DNA from: VBCK01 sp035511515
Lineage (GTDB): Bacteria > Pseudomonadota > Gammaproteobacteria > Burkholderiales > Burkholderiaceae_F
NCBI GenBank assembly: GCA_035511515.1
Contig: DATKFG010000074.1
Coordinates: forward strand, 27,036-91,035
Length of the DNA stretch: 64,000 nt
Reading direction: 5' to 3'
Both the position numbers and the translations under genes were made by a program. Below, piece after piece: positions 24,132 through 32,256 of the stretch. Under the pieces are notes generated by a model that saw only the letters and a program-made list of their open reading frames with translations, did no database searches and was not told where the DNA came from. Every line of letters begins with the position of its first letter. Positions within the stretch are counted from its first letter, which is position 1.

Positions 24132-26624
24132 ATGACCATAACAGCGATATCGCTTTCCCCTCTTCTGGATTCGACATGCCGGCTCGTCGAACAAATGTCG
24201 AGCGGTTCGTTGTGCTCGATTCTGTTGTGCGATCCGGACGGCAGCCGCCTGTGGCACGGCGCCGGCCCCAGTCTTCCGGCCAGTTACACCGACGCCATCG
24301 ACGGCAGCCTGGTCGCCCCCGAACTTGGTCCGTGCGGCAAGGCGGCCTATTCGCGGGCACCGGTGGTCGTTTCGGATTTCGCCACCGAAGCAGTGCAATT
24401 CGAGTATGGCGCCCTGGCGCTGGCGCATGGGCTGCGAGCGTGCTGGTCCACGCCAATACTTTCCTCGAATGGGAGCCTGCTGGGCACGTTTGCGATCTAT
24501 TCGGGTACGCCGCGCAGTCCGACCGCGCAGGACCGCCGGACGATCGAACGGATCACGCACCTGTTGGCGATTGCGATCGAGCGCAAGCGCGCCGAGGAAA
24601 CGCTGCGAGAAAGCGAGGAGCGCTTCCGGCGCATGGCCGACACCATCTCCGAGGTCATCTGGTTTACGTCTCTGGATCCGGAAAAGGTTCTGTACGTGAG
24701 CCCGAGCTTTGAAAAGATCTGGGGCTTCCCGGTTGAAAATCTCTATCGGGACCCGCGCCTGCGCATGCAAGTGATTCATCCGGACGACCGCGAGCGCGTA
24801 ACCAGCGCGTTCACCCGCTGGATTGGCGGTGACAACGTGAGTTACCACAATGTCGAATACCGGATCGTCCCGCCAGACGGCGCTATGAGATGGATTCACG
24901 AGCGTGGCGTGCTCACGTTCGATGCCGATGGGAAGGCGCTTCTTGCCAGCGGAATCTCGACGGACATCACCGAGCGCAAGCGCTCCGAAGAACAGCTGCG
25001 GCGAAGCGAAGCGTATCTGGCGCAAGCTCAGCGACTGAGCCTGACGGGCAGTTTTGGCTGGAACGTTGCCAGCGGAGAGCTTGCCTGGTCCGACGAGACG
25101 TACCGCATTCTCGGATATGACCGGGCGATGAAGCCGACACTCGACCTGGTGTTGCGGCGCATTCATCCGGAGGATATGGCGGTCGTGCGAGACAGGCTCG
25201 ATCGAGCCACGCGCGACAGAGCGGATCTGAATTTCGAGCATCGGCTGATGATGCCGGATCAGACCACAAAACATGTCCACGTCGTTGCCCGCGCTGTCGA
25301 GGACGGATCGAGCAATGTCGATTTCGTCGGGGCAGTGATGGATGTCACGGAGCGCAAGCAGGCCGAAGAAGCGCTGCGTGCATCGGAGCATCTTGCGCGC
25401 GGGCAGCTGACGGCGCTGACCCACCTTTCGGACTCGTTTGCCCGGGAGTCCGATCCCGACCGGCTGCTGGAGCACGTATTGCGGACGATCGTCGAACAAT
25501 CGGCCGCCCACAGCGTCAGCGTCTGGGGTAGAAATGCCGCCGGCTGGCTCGATCTGGTGGCGGTGGTCGAGGATGGCCGGTTTCAAACTGCGAGCGACGC
25601 GCTCGATCCGGCAGCGAGAATTCCAGTGCTTGCGCAAGAGCATCCGGTCTGGAGCGAAATCCTGCGCAGCGGCCGGCACGGAGTGCTGGAGGACATCGAC
25701 CGGGAATCGGCGCGCATGCGGGTTGGTTCGGACCCGGATGCGATCTGGCATCCGATGATGGAAGACACCGATTCGGACCCGGCGAGGGCGCTGCTGAAGG
25801 CACATCTGCGGCGGCTCGGCGTGGTGTCGATCCTCTTCGTTCCGATGCTGGTTGCGGGGAAGGTCGCCGGAATCATTGGAATCCGATTCACGCAGAAGCG
25901 GACCTTTCGGAGGGAAGAAATCGAGCTGACGCGCGCGCTCGCGCATCAGGCCATGCTGGCGATCCGGCTGGTACGCCTGTCGCAGCAGAGCCGGCAGGCG
26001 GCCCTGGAAGCAGAACGCAACCGCATGGCCCGCGATATTCACGACACGCTCGCGCAGGCATTTACCGGCGTGATCGTGCAGTTGGAGGCGGCGGCCGACG
26101 CGAACTCCAAGGGGTTGCCGAAGGAAGCGGAGGAACATCTGGGCCGCGCGGGCGACCTCGCTCGCGAGAGCCTGCGGGAAGCGCGGCGTTCAGTGCGCGC
26201 GCTTCGTCCGCAAGCGCTTGAGGGCAAGAATCTGCCCGAAGCGCTGGAAACCCTGTTCCAGAAGATGACCGCGGGCACGGCCGTAAAGGCACAACTCAGC
26301 CTGCTGGGCGCGCCGCGCACGCTTCAGCCGGAGTGGGAGGAAAATCTGCTCCGCGTCGGTCAGGAGGTTTTGACGAATGTTCTGCGCCACGCCAACGCCA
26401 CTCATTTCTCGGCGCGCCTGATGTTCGACCCGCAAGGCATCCGGATAGAACTGCGCGACAACGGGCGCGGCTTCGATCCCGAGGCCAGGCATGACGGAAT
26501 CGGCTTGCTGGGAATGAAGGAACGCGTCCACTCCATGGGCGGCCAGCTCGGCATTCAGAGCGCACGCGGCGCCGGCACCGTGATTTCGATCGCGCTGCCT
26601 TCGACCGACACCTCCCGTTCGTAA
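24132..26624 (+). CDS. GAF/PAS sensor histidine kinase, NarX/HisKA_3 type
   Basis: 830-residue soluble sensor kinase. Order: GAF1 (about 10-150), PAS1 (163-283), PAS2 (290-408), GAF2 (430-612), HisKA_3 with phosphorylatable His637 in RNRMARDIHDTLAQAF, and HATPase_c (about 725-825; RVGQEVLTNVLRHANA, DNGRGFDP, GIGLLGMKERV). It lacks membrane segments. The partner NarL-type regulator starts 6 bp after its stop. The position opposite the PQQ dehydrogenase recalls the kinases that control quinoprotein ethanol oxidation in pseudomonads, so regulation of that gene is the leading inference. Confidence 0.92.
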   Translation: MTITAISLSPLLDSTCRLVEQMSSGSLCSILLCDPDGSRLWHGAGPSLPASYTDAIDGSLVAPELGPCGKAAYSRAPVVVSDFATEAVQFEYGALALAHGLRACWSTPILSSNGSLLGTFAIYSGTPRSPTAQDRRTIERITHLLAIAIERKRAEETLRESEERFRRMADTISEVIWFTSLDPEKVLYVSPSFEKIWGFPVENLYRDPRLRMQVIHPDDRERVTSAFTRWIGGDNVSYHNVEYRIVPPDGAMRWIHERGVLTFDADGKALLASGISTDITERKRSEEQLRRSEAYLAQAQRLSLTGSFGWNVASGELAWSDETYRILGYDRAMKPTLDLVLRRIHPEDMAVVRDRLDRATRDRADLNFEHRLMMPDQTTKHVHVVARAVEDGSSNVDFVGAVMDVTERKQAEEALRASEHLARGQLTALTHLSDSFARESDPDRLLEHVLRTIVEQSAAHSVSVWGRNAAGWLDLVAVVEDGRFQTASDALDPAARIPVLAQEHPVWSEILRSGRHGVLEDIDRESARMRVGSDPDAIWHPMMEDTDSDPARALLKAHLRRLGVVSILFVPMLVAGKVAGIIGIRFTQKRTFRREEIELTRALAHQAMLAIRLVRLSQQSRQAALEAERNRMARDIHDTLAQAFTGVIVQLEAAADANSKGLPKEAEEHLGRAGDLARESLREARRSVRALRPQALEGKNLPEALETLFQKMTAGTAVKAQLSLLGAPRTLQPEWEENLLRVGQEVLTNVLRHANATHFSARLMFDPQGIRIELRDNGRGFDPEARHDGIGLLGMKERVHSMGGQLGIQSARGAGTVISIALPSTDTSRS

Positions 26625-26629
26625 CAATC

Positions 26630-27289
26630 ATGGCTGCCGAGTCCAAAGCAATGCGAAGGAACCTGCTGGTCGACAAAATCAGCGTGCTGGTCGCCGACGA
26701 TCATGTCACCGTGCGCGAAGGACTGGCGGCCATGGTTGGCCGGCAGGCGGACATGATCGTGGTTGGGGAGGCCGTCAATGGCCGCGACGCGGTCGAGCAG
26801 TGGCGAAAGCACCGTCCGGACGTGAGCCTGCTCGATCTGCGAATGCCGATATTGGACGGTGTTGCCGCGATCGACGAGATTCGCCGGCAGGATCCGTCGG
26901 CTCGCATCATCGTCCTGACGACATTTGACACCGACAACGAGATCTCCGGAGCGATCAAGGCCGGTGCGAAGGGCTATCTTCTGAAAGATGCACAGCGGGA
27001 GGAATTGCTGGAATGTATCCGCAAGGTGCACGCCGGAGACATGTGCATTCCACCCTCGCTGATCGCCAAGCTCGCCGCCGGCATCAGCCATGAAGCCCTG
27101 ACCGGCCGGGAGCTGGAGGTCCTGGCGCTGCTGGCGCGCGGCAAGAGCAACAAGGAAATCGGCAAGAACCTCTATATCAGTGTGACGACCGTGAAGTCGC
27201 ATTTGCGAAGCATTTTTACCAAGCTGAATGTACTGAGTCGGACGGAAGCCATCACGGTAGCCAGCCGGCGCGGCCTCGTGCAAATCTGA
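26630..27289 (+). CDS. NarL/FixJ-family response regulator
   Basis: 219-residue transcription factor paired with the upstream kinase (6-bp gap). The receiver (about 15-130) has ADDH near 22-25, Asp69 in LLDLRMP and the conserved Lys in GYLLKDAQ. The LuxR-type helix-turn-helix is at about 148-212 (LTGRELEVLALLARGKSNKEI, then VKSHLRSIFTKLNV). Likely targets are the divergent PQQ dehydrogenase and perhaps the IorAB/cytochrome operon; this is inferred from location. Confidence 0.93.
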   Translation: MAAESKAMRRNLLVDKISVLVADDHVTVREGLAAMVGRQADMIVVGEAVNGRDAVEQWRKHRPDVSLLDLRMPILDGVAAIDEIRRQDPSARIIVLTTFDTDNEISGAIKAGAKGYLLKDAQREELLECIRKVHAGDMCIPPSLIAKLAAGISHEALTGRELEVLALLARGKSNKEIGKNLYISVTTVKSHLRSIFTKLNVLSRTEAITVASRRGLVQI

Positions 27290-27346
27290 CGGCGGTCGAC
27301 CCGCATCGTCGGCACGCGCTCGACCGGGTCTCGTTCGAAGGTAGTA

Positions 27347-27363
27347 GAGCGCGCCGCTCCTTT
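27347..27363 (+). terminator. weak hairpin GAGCG-CGC-CGCTC then CTTT
   Basis: Five-bp stem with a three-base loop, 58 bp after the response-regulator stop, followed by CTTT. It is a weak terminator candidate in the 170-bp gap before the hydrolase gene. Confidence 0.25.
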
Positions 27364-27459
27364 CGCAGCAGCCGCAAAGCGCTCGCCCGGTCAGTGGCGT
27401 TCCGGCGCGCGAGGCGCCATCCTGCCGCTGACCGTGAACGCAATGAAAGGCCGAAGCGT

Positions 27460-28116
27460 ATGAGCGCGAGTTCGACCGACAAAGGCCTTTTGACCCCGGA
27501 CAACTGCGCGGTGATCTTCATCGATCACCAGCCCCAAATGTTCTTCGGCGTGGCCAATATCGACCGCCAGGATTTACTGAACAACGTGCTGGTGCTGGCC
27601 AAGGCGGCAAAGATCTTCCACGTCCCGACGATTCTGACCGCAGTGCAATCCGAGGGCTTCAGCGGAAAGATCACGCCCAAACTGCTCGATCTGTTCCCGG
27701 AGCAGTCACCCATCGGGCGCTCCAGCATGAATTCGTGGGACAGCAAGGAACTGGTGGCGGCCGTCAGGCAGACCGGGCGCAAGAACTTCCTGATGGCTGC
27801 GCTCTGGAGCGAGGCGTGCCTGGTTCTACCCGCGTTGCAGATGCTGGAGGAAGGCTACGGGATCTATGCGGTCGAGGACGCTTCGGGTGGAACGAGCAAG
27901 ACCGCGCACGACGCCGCGATCCGGCGCATCGAGCAGGCAGGCGCCGTCTCGGTTACCGCGTTGCAGGTACTGCTTGAACTGCAGCGGGATTGGGGAAGAA
28001 AAGAGCACTACGACGAAGTGATGGCCGTGGTGAAGGAGCACTGCGGTGCTCATGGCCAGGGCTTCGAATTTGCGACCGCGATGGTCCACAAGGCAGCGGC
28101 GGCCAATCCACATTGA
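27460..28116 (+). CDS. isochorismatase-family cysteine hydrolase (YcaC-like)
   Basis: 218-residue hydrolase with the Rossmann-like isochorismatase fold. Asp22 in FIDHQPQMFFG and the nucleophile Cys120 in LWSEACLVLPALQ are the recognisable catalytic residues. The sequence is closest in style to YcaC, a hydrolase of uncertain substrate. The start at ATG 27460 is preceded by AAAGG; an in-frame GTG at 27394 would add 22 unrelated residues. The AraC regulator follows within 27 bp, which suggests a small operon controlled by it. Confidence 0.88.
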   Translation: MSASSTDKGLLTPDNCAVIFIDHQPQMFFGVANIDRQDLLNNVLVLAKAAKIFHVPTILTAVQSEGFSGKITPKLLDLFPEQSPIGRSSMNSWDSKELVAAVRQTGRKNFLMAALWSEACLVLPALQMLEEGYGIYAVEDASGGTSKTAHDAAIRRIEQAGAVSVTALQVLLELQRDWGRKEHYDEVMAVVKEHCGAHGQGFEFATAMVHKAAAANPH

Positions 28117-28143
28117 ATGGGAGGCAATCATGGGGGCGGCAGC

Positions 28144-28824
28144 ATGACGACCGCGTCACTGTCCGAGGGATGGGCTACCGCCGCCGTCCCCCTGGCAACA
28201 GCGATCGCAAACCTGATCGAGCTCGCCGGGGCAGCGATCGAGTCCGACCGCGATGTGGCAAGGGATTGCATCACCCGGGCACTGGCCCTGCTTCGGGGCG
28301 TGCGGCCGGCCGGAAGACGTGAAGCGGCCTCCTTGTCGGCCAAGCGGCAGCGAGGCGGGCTCGCGCCCTGGCAGGTCAGGCGGGTGGTTGCCTACATCGA
28401 CACTCATCTGGCCTCCAGGATCAGAGTCCAGGATGTGGCGGCCGTGGCCAAGCTGAGCGTGAGCCACTTTTCCCGCGCATTCAAGACCAGTCTGGGTGTA
28501 CCGCCGCTGGTGTACGTTGCGGCCAGGCGGATCGATCTCGCGTGCGATTTGATGCTCACGACGGACGAGTCGATATGCCAAATCGCCCTGGCTTGCGGAT
28601 TGTGTGATCAGTCCCATTTTTGCAGAGTGTTCCGACGCATCACCGGTGCGAGCCCCAACGTCTGGCGCAGAGCGCACTGTGCGGATCCCACGCAACGGGC
28701 CCGCGACGATGACGGCCGGGAGGTCCGTGCAGCTCAAGCAGCGCTCACGGCGGGTGCCTGGCGATACGCCGCCGCCGGCGGCCCTGGCGGGGAGGTCATG
28801 CAGCACCGGTCTTTGCTCAAATAG
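28144..28824 (+). CDS. AraC-family transcriptional regulator
   Basis: 226-residue regulator. The two helix-turn-helix motifs lie at about 95-185: IRVQDVAAVAKLSVSHFSRAFK and ESICQIALACGLCDQSHFCRVFRR, followed by ASPNVWR. The N-terminal part is only about 75 residues and has no cupin-like sensor domain; a 40-residue polar tail follows the DNA-binding domain. ATG 28144 is used; ATG 28117 in frame sits too close to the GGGAGG that could serve 28144. It probably regulates the upstream hydrolase. Confidence 0.85.
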   Translation: MTTASLSEGWATAAVPLATAIANLIELAGAAIESDRDVARDCITRALALLRGVRPAGRREAASLSAKRQRGGLAPWQVRRVVAYIDTHLASRIRVQDVAAVAKLSVSHFSRAFKTSLGVPPLVYVAARRIDLACDLMLTTDESICQIALACGLCDQSHFCRVFRRITGASPNVWRRAHCADPTQRARDDDGREVRAAQAALTAGAWRYAAAGGPGGEVMQHRSLLK

Positions 28825-29125
28825 CTGCCGGCTGTGCCTCCCGATGCTCAAAACCGGCAAGCCGATGTAGTAGGCGTCGAAACCGCTGAGGTACGGCTAC
28901 GCCAAGGCTGACAACTGGTCTGGTCCAAAGGCACCCGAGTAATCGGCGTCAGTGGAGAAACGCAGAGCGGTAAAGGGATTGAGGGTGATCAGGAGCCACG
29001 CAAAGCCAGACACAGCCACAGCGGACCAATCGGGCTCAATTACTACCGCGGCGACGCGAGAGCGCTCGGATCAATCGTAGTTCATGTCCTACTTGCTGCA
29101 TCAGTCAGCAAGGAGTAGCAGAGAC
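28825..29125. other. 301-bp region without a recognised gene; possible decayed coding sequence
   Basis: GC is lower than around it. On the plus strand the frame 29023-29118 reads GPIGLNYYRG..., reminiscent of the NYYR motif of epoxide-hydrolase-like enzymes, but has no start and ends after 31 codons. Another frame shows RYGYAKADNWSGPKAPE and a stop. These look like fragments of decayed genes rather than functional ORFs. Confidence 0.3.
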
Positions 29126-29197
29126 ATGGAGGATTCGCCGCACCTCTCCTTCGAGGAGTTCATCAAGAACGCCAACGCGCCGTTTGGAGGAGGATGA
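29126..29197 (+). CDS. 23-residue peptide ORF coupled to the HAF-repeat gene
   Basis: ATG at 29126 has AAGGAG ten bases upstream. The frame encodes a short acidic peptide starting MEDSPHLSFEEF and ending in GGG, and its TGA overlaps the next gene's ATG (ATGA at 29194-29197). The GGAGGAGG that encodes the glycines also serves as ribosome site for the next gene. An in-frame ATG at 29084 would add 14 residues but has no ribosome site. It may be a leader peptide giving translational coupling, a secreted peptide, or the 3' remnant of a gene. Function unknown. Confidence 0.45.
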   Translation: MEDSPHLSFEEFIKNANAPFGGG

Positions 29198-30378
29198 CCA
29201 TGACCCATGTACGTGAGGTTCTCCGGCTCACAATTCTTGGAGCAACGCTCTTTCTAATTCCGGCAATCGCGTTGGCGCAGGCGGGCCTCAGCGTTATCAC
29301 CTTTGACGCTCCGGGCGCGGGCACATCTGGCGCCTCGTGTTTGCTTCAAGGCACTTTCCCTTATCAAATCAACGGCGAGGGGGAGATCGGAGGAAACTTT
29401 CAGGACGCGAACAACGTGCTTCACGGCTTCCTGCGCACCCGCGATGGCGCCGTCAGACCGTTCGACGCTCCCGGTGCGGGGACGGGCGCGTGCCAGGGCA
29501 CTCAGGGCTTCGCAATCAACTCGGAAGGCGCGATTGCAGGTGTAACCATTGACGCAAGCTACGTGTATCACGGCATGCTGCGCGAGCGCGATGGCGCGAT
29601 CACCGTATTCGACGCCCCAGGCGCGGCCCCTCCCGTGGGCACTTTGGCCTTGAGCGTCAACCGAGACGGGGCGACCACGGGATGGTACCTAGACGCAAGT
29701 AACGTGGCCCACGGCTTTCTGCGCGATCGCGATGGGGCCATCACCACGTTCGACGCTCCGGGTGCCTTTACCATTGCCGATTGCATCAACGCTGATGGAG
29801 CCATCACTGGATACTACTTCGACGCAAATAGCGTGGCCCATGGCTTCCTCCGCGCTCCAGACGGCGCCGTTAGTACGTTCGACGCGCCCGGCGCGGGGAC
29901 GGGCCCCCCCGACCCCACGGGTCTCGCACAGGGCACTGGCGGTTCAGGAATCAACCAGAAGGGTGCGATCGTGGGGGGCTACTCGGACGCAAACTATATG
30001 AATCACGGTTTCCTGCGTGCCCCTGACGGCAGCTTCACCACGTTCGACGTCCCGGGCGCGGGTACGGGTTCCACTCAGGGCACTCTTCCCTCAGGCTTTG
30101 CAGGCATCAACGCAGAGGGGGAGATCACGGGGGCCTACGTGGACGCGAAGAACGTGAGTCACGGTTTCTTGCGCGCTCCTGACGGCGCCATCAGTACGTT
30201 CGACGCCCCTGGCGCGGGCACGGGCGCCTCGCAGGGCACTTTCCCGTTAGGTATTAATTCCAAGGGCACGATCACTGGATACTACGTCGACGCAAAGAAC
30301 GTGGGCCACGGCTTCCTGCGCACCGGGCGCCGCTGCCACGAGGATGGCCAGGATCGCCGCGGGAATTGCGAAGAGTAA
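29194..30378 (+). CDS. secreted HAF-type repeat protein
   Basis: 394-residue exported protein. The signal peptide has hydrophobic core LTILGATLFLIPAIALA, cut after ALA near 27. The mature part is seven repeats, each with a TFDAPGAGTG-type segment, a GIN..G.I.G.Y.DA segment and an HGFLR.PDG segment. This matches the probable-extracellular HAF repeat family, which is frequent in Acidobacteria. The repeats probably form a beta-propeller-like surface or extracellular protein. ATG 29200 is also possible. The tail after the last HGFLR (TGRRCHEDGQ...) is unlike the repeat and may reflect truncation. Confidence 0.75.
   Translation: MTMTHVREVLRLTILGATLFLIPAIALAQAGLSVITFDAPGAGTSGASCLLQGTFPYQINGEGEIGGNFQDANNVLHGFLRTRDGAVRPFDAPGAGTGACQGTQGFAINSEGAIAGVTIDASYVYHGMLRERDGAITVFDAPGAAPPVGTLALSVNRDGATTGWYLDASNVAHGFLRDRDGAITTFDAPGAFTIADCINADGAITGYYFDANSVAHGFLRAPDGAVSTFDAPGAGTGPPDPTGLAQGTGGSGINQKGAIVGGYSDANYMNHGFLRAPDGSFTTFDVPGAGTGSTQGTLPSGFAGINAEGEITGAYVDAKNVSHGFLRAPDGAISTFDAPGAGTGASQGTFPLGINSKGTITGYYVDAKNVGHGFLRTGRRCHEDGQDRRGNCEE
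29302..30330 (+). repeat. seven tandem coding repeats (FDAPGA...HGFLR)
   Basis: FDxPGA units start at 29302, 29461, 29608, 29749, 29878, 30043 and 30199, giving spacings of 159, 147, 141, 129, 165 and 156 bp, all multiples of three. Length variation lies after the GTG/GAS...QGT segment; the HGFLR half is the most constant. Confidence 0.85.
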
Positions 30379-30493
30379 GGAGTCGTTCAGAAGCTCGACG
30401 AACTGCTGGAAGCTTCCAGCGGCCGGTTCGCCAAGTCTGCTGCGCGCGCTGGCAGATATTCAAGTCATTTGTTTCATCTTTAACTTTAAGTAA

Positions 30494-30526
30494 GTAAAAT
30501 AACTATTTGATTATTAACTATTTTAC
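30494..30526. terminator. AT-rich inverted repeat spanning the lysR stop codon
   Basis: GTAAAATA (30494-30501) and TATTTTAC (30519-30526) form an 8-bp perfect inverted repeat with a 17-bp loop. The lysR stop (30518-30520) lies in it. It may be a bidirectional terminator between the HAF gene and lysR, although the stem is weak. Confidence 0.35.
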
Positions 30527-31468
30527 GTTGGCATACTCAGCAGCTTGCTCCCGCGCAGCCCCTGCGTGCGCACTGGCGCATGCACCACGCACGTCCTCGC
30601 GGATGATCTGCGCCAGGCGCAGCGCGCCGGGTCCAGCGTAGTCGCGGTCGGCGAACACCAGGTACAGCTCCGCCGACCGCTCCGCCCCCTCCCGCAGCGG
30701 CAGCGGCTTGAGCAGGCCACTTTCGAGTTCGTCGCGGATCGTGTCCTGCGCGAACCAGGCGAAGCCCAGGCCCATGCAAGCGGCATGAATCGAGGTCGCT
30801 TTGTGGCTCACGGTCCAGATCTGCTCTGCGCCCACCCAGCTGCCGCTGCGGCGCTGGCTGCCGCTGTCGCGGATCACCAGGTGGCGGTGCTTGCGCAGAT
30901 CCTGCAGCGTGAGTTCGCGACCCAGCTGATGCAGTGGATGGTTGGGGTGTGCCGCGGGAACGAAGCGCAGCCGCATCAGCGAGTCGCCGGCGAAACCTGG
31001 CGGCACCCGTGAGCAGATCGCCAGATCGACCCTGCGTTGAAGCAGCGCCTCCTCGGTGCCGCTGAGCACGGTCTCGTACAGCTCGATCCGAGTCTGCGGT
31101 TGCTCGTCGCCAAAGCGCGCGAAGCATTGCAGCAGCAGCCAGGTGGGAAAAAGAATCTCCACGGCCAGGCGCAGCTCCGGCTCCCAGCCGGCCGCCAGAG
31201 TGCCGGCGGCGTTTTCGAGCGAGCCGGCTTCCTCCAGCAGCGCCTTGGCACGGCGGTACAGCACCTCGCCGGTGGGCGTGAGGTGCGCCTTGCGGCCGAT
31301 CACCTCGAAGACCTTGACTCCCAGCAGCGACTCCAGCTTCTGCACCCCGTAGGTCACTGCCGACTGGCTCTTGTGAAGTGATTCGGCGGCTTGCGCGTAG
31401 CCACCGGCATCCACGACCGCCTGCAGTGCGCGCCATTGCTCGAGCGTGATCTTGGGAGTACTGGTCAT
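30518..31468 (-). CDS. LysR-family transcriptional regulator
   Basis: 316-residue regulator. The N-terminal winged helix-turn-helix (about 8-65; LQAVVDAGGYAQAAESLHKSQSAVT) is followed by the effector-binding periplasmic-protein-like domain (about 90-300). It is divergent from the azoreductase gene across 121 bp, the classical LysR arrangement, so it should control the azoR-doxX-pirin operon, probably in response to a quinone, azo or electrophilic compound. Both ends of the gene are flanked by strikingly AT-rich stretches, unlike the rest of the window. Confidence 0.92.
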   Translation of the reverse strand: MTSTPKITLEQWRALQAVVDAGGYAQAAESLHKSQSAVTYGVQKLESLLGVKVFEVIGRKAHLTPTGEVLYRRAKALLEEAGSLENAAGTLAAGWEPELRLAVEILFPTWLLLQCFARFGDEQPQTRIELYETVLSGTEEALLQRRVDLAICSRVPPGFAGDSLMRLRFVPAAHPNHPLHQLGRELTLQDLRKHRHLVIRDSGSQRRSGSWVGAEQIWTVSHKATSIHAACMGLGFAWFAQDTIRDELESGLLKPLPLREGAERSAELYLVFADRDYAGPGALRLAQIIREDVRGACASAHAGAAREQAAEYANVK

Positions 31469-31469
31469 T

Positions 31470-31486
31470 TATCTATTTAACAGATA
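31470..31486. promoter_or_regulatory. LysR-type operator TATCT-N7-AGATA
   Basis: Perfect 5+5 dyad with a seven-base spacer containing the T-N11-A LysR core, immediately upstream of the lysR ATG and about 105 bp before the azoreductase ATG. This is the expected place for an autoregulatory/activating site. A second palindrome, ATTGATCAAT (31519-31528), lies downstream of it. Confidence 0.55.
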
Positions 31487-31589
31487 GGTAGACGGTAAAT
31501 ATTCTACTATTTTATCTAATTGATCAATAGTTAAATGCGGATCAGCGCCGGGCAGAACGGCTCCGGCAACAAACACCAGGAGATCGGCC

Positions 31590-32192
31590 ATGACCACCCT
31601 GCTTCAGATCAACAGCAGCATCAACAGCGGCAAGGCCGAGTCCAGCCGGCTTGCCGATCGATTCGTCGCGGCCTTCCGCGAGCGCAATCCCCATGCCCGG
31701 ATCGTGAAGCGCGATCTGGTCGCGCAGGCCGTGCCCCATCTGACGGGCGAGCGATTCGGCGCCTTTCTGGCCAAGCCGGATGAGCTCAGCCCGGCGCAGC
31801 GCGCCGTGGTGGCCTACTCGGATGAGCTGATCGGCGAGCTCAAGAGCGCAGATGTTGTCGTGCTCGGACTTCCGATGTACAACTTCGGCGTGCCGTCGCA
31901 GTTGAAAGCCTATTTCGACCACATTGCACGTGCCGGCGTCACCTTCCGCTACACCGCCAGCGGCCCCCAGGGCATGCTCACCAACAAGAAGGTCTACGTG
32001 TTTGCCGCCCGTGGCGGCCTGTATGCCGGCAACCCGCTGGATACGCAGACCAGCTATGTGCGCGATTTTCTGCGCTTTCTCGGTATGACCGAGGTCGAAT
32101 TCGTGCATGCCGAGGGTCTGGCGGTCAGCCCGGAGATCCGCGCAGCGAGCCTGGCCAAGGCGGCGGCCGATGCCCAGCGCCTGGCTGCGTGA
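31590..32192 (+). CDS. azoR: FMN-dependent NADH:azo/quinone oxidoreductase
   Basis: 200-residue flavodoxin-like enzyme of the AzoR family, reducing quinones and azo bonds by two-electron steps. Family motifs: LLQINSSINSGKAESSRLAD (FMN phosphate loop), LGLPMYNFGVPSQLKAYFDHIARAG and FAARGGLYAG. The length matches E. coli AzoR. ATG 31590 follows CAGGAG. It is the first gene of an operon with DoxX and pirin, divergent from lysR. AzoR, DoxX and pirin are often co-induced by electrophilic and quinone stress. Confidence 0.93.
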   Translation: MTTLLQINSSINSGKAESSRLADRFVAAFRERNPHARIVKRDLVAQAVPHLTGERFGAFLAKPDELSPAQRAVVAYSDELIGELKSADVVVLGLPMYNFGVPSQLKAYFDHIARAGVTFRYTASGPQGMLTNKKVYVFAARGGLYAGNPLDTQTSYVRDFLRFLGMTEVEFVHAEGLAVSPEIRAASLAKAAADAQRLAA

Positions 32193-32256
32193 GCGCGCGA
32201 TGTCTCTGGGTTCACACGGTTTTTCTGTTCAACAAACTGCCTTTGGGAGAACTGCG

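Noticed and set aside
29302..30330. Regular DNA repeats considered as a CRISPR array or satellite.
   Set aside because: Spacing varies in multiples of three and follows the protein repeat; there are no identical short repeats with unique spacers.
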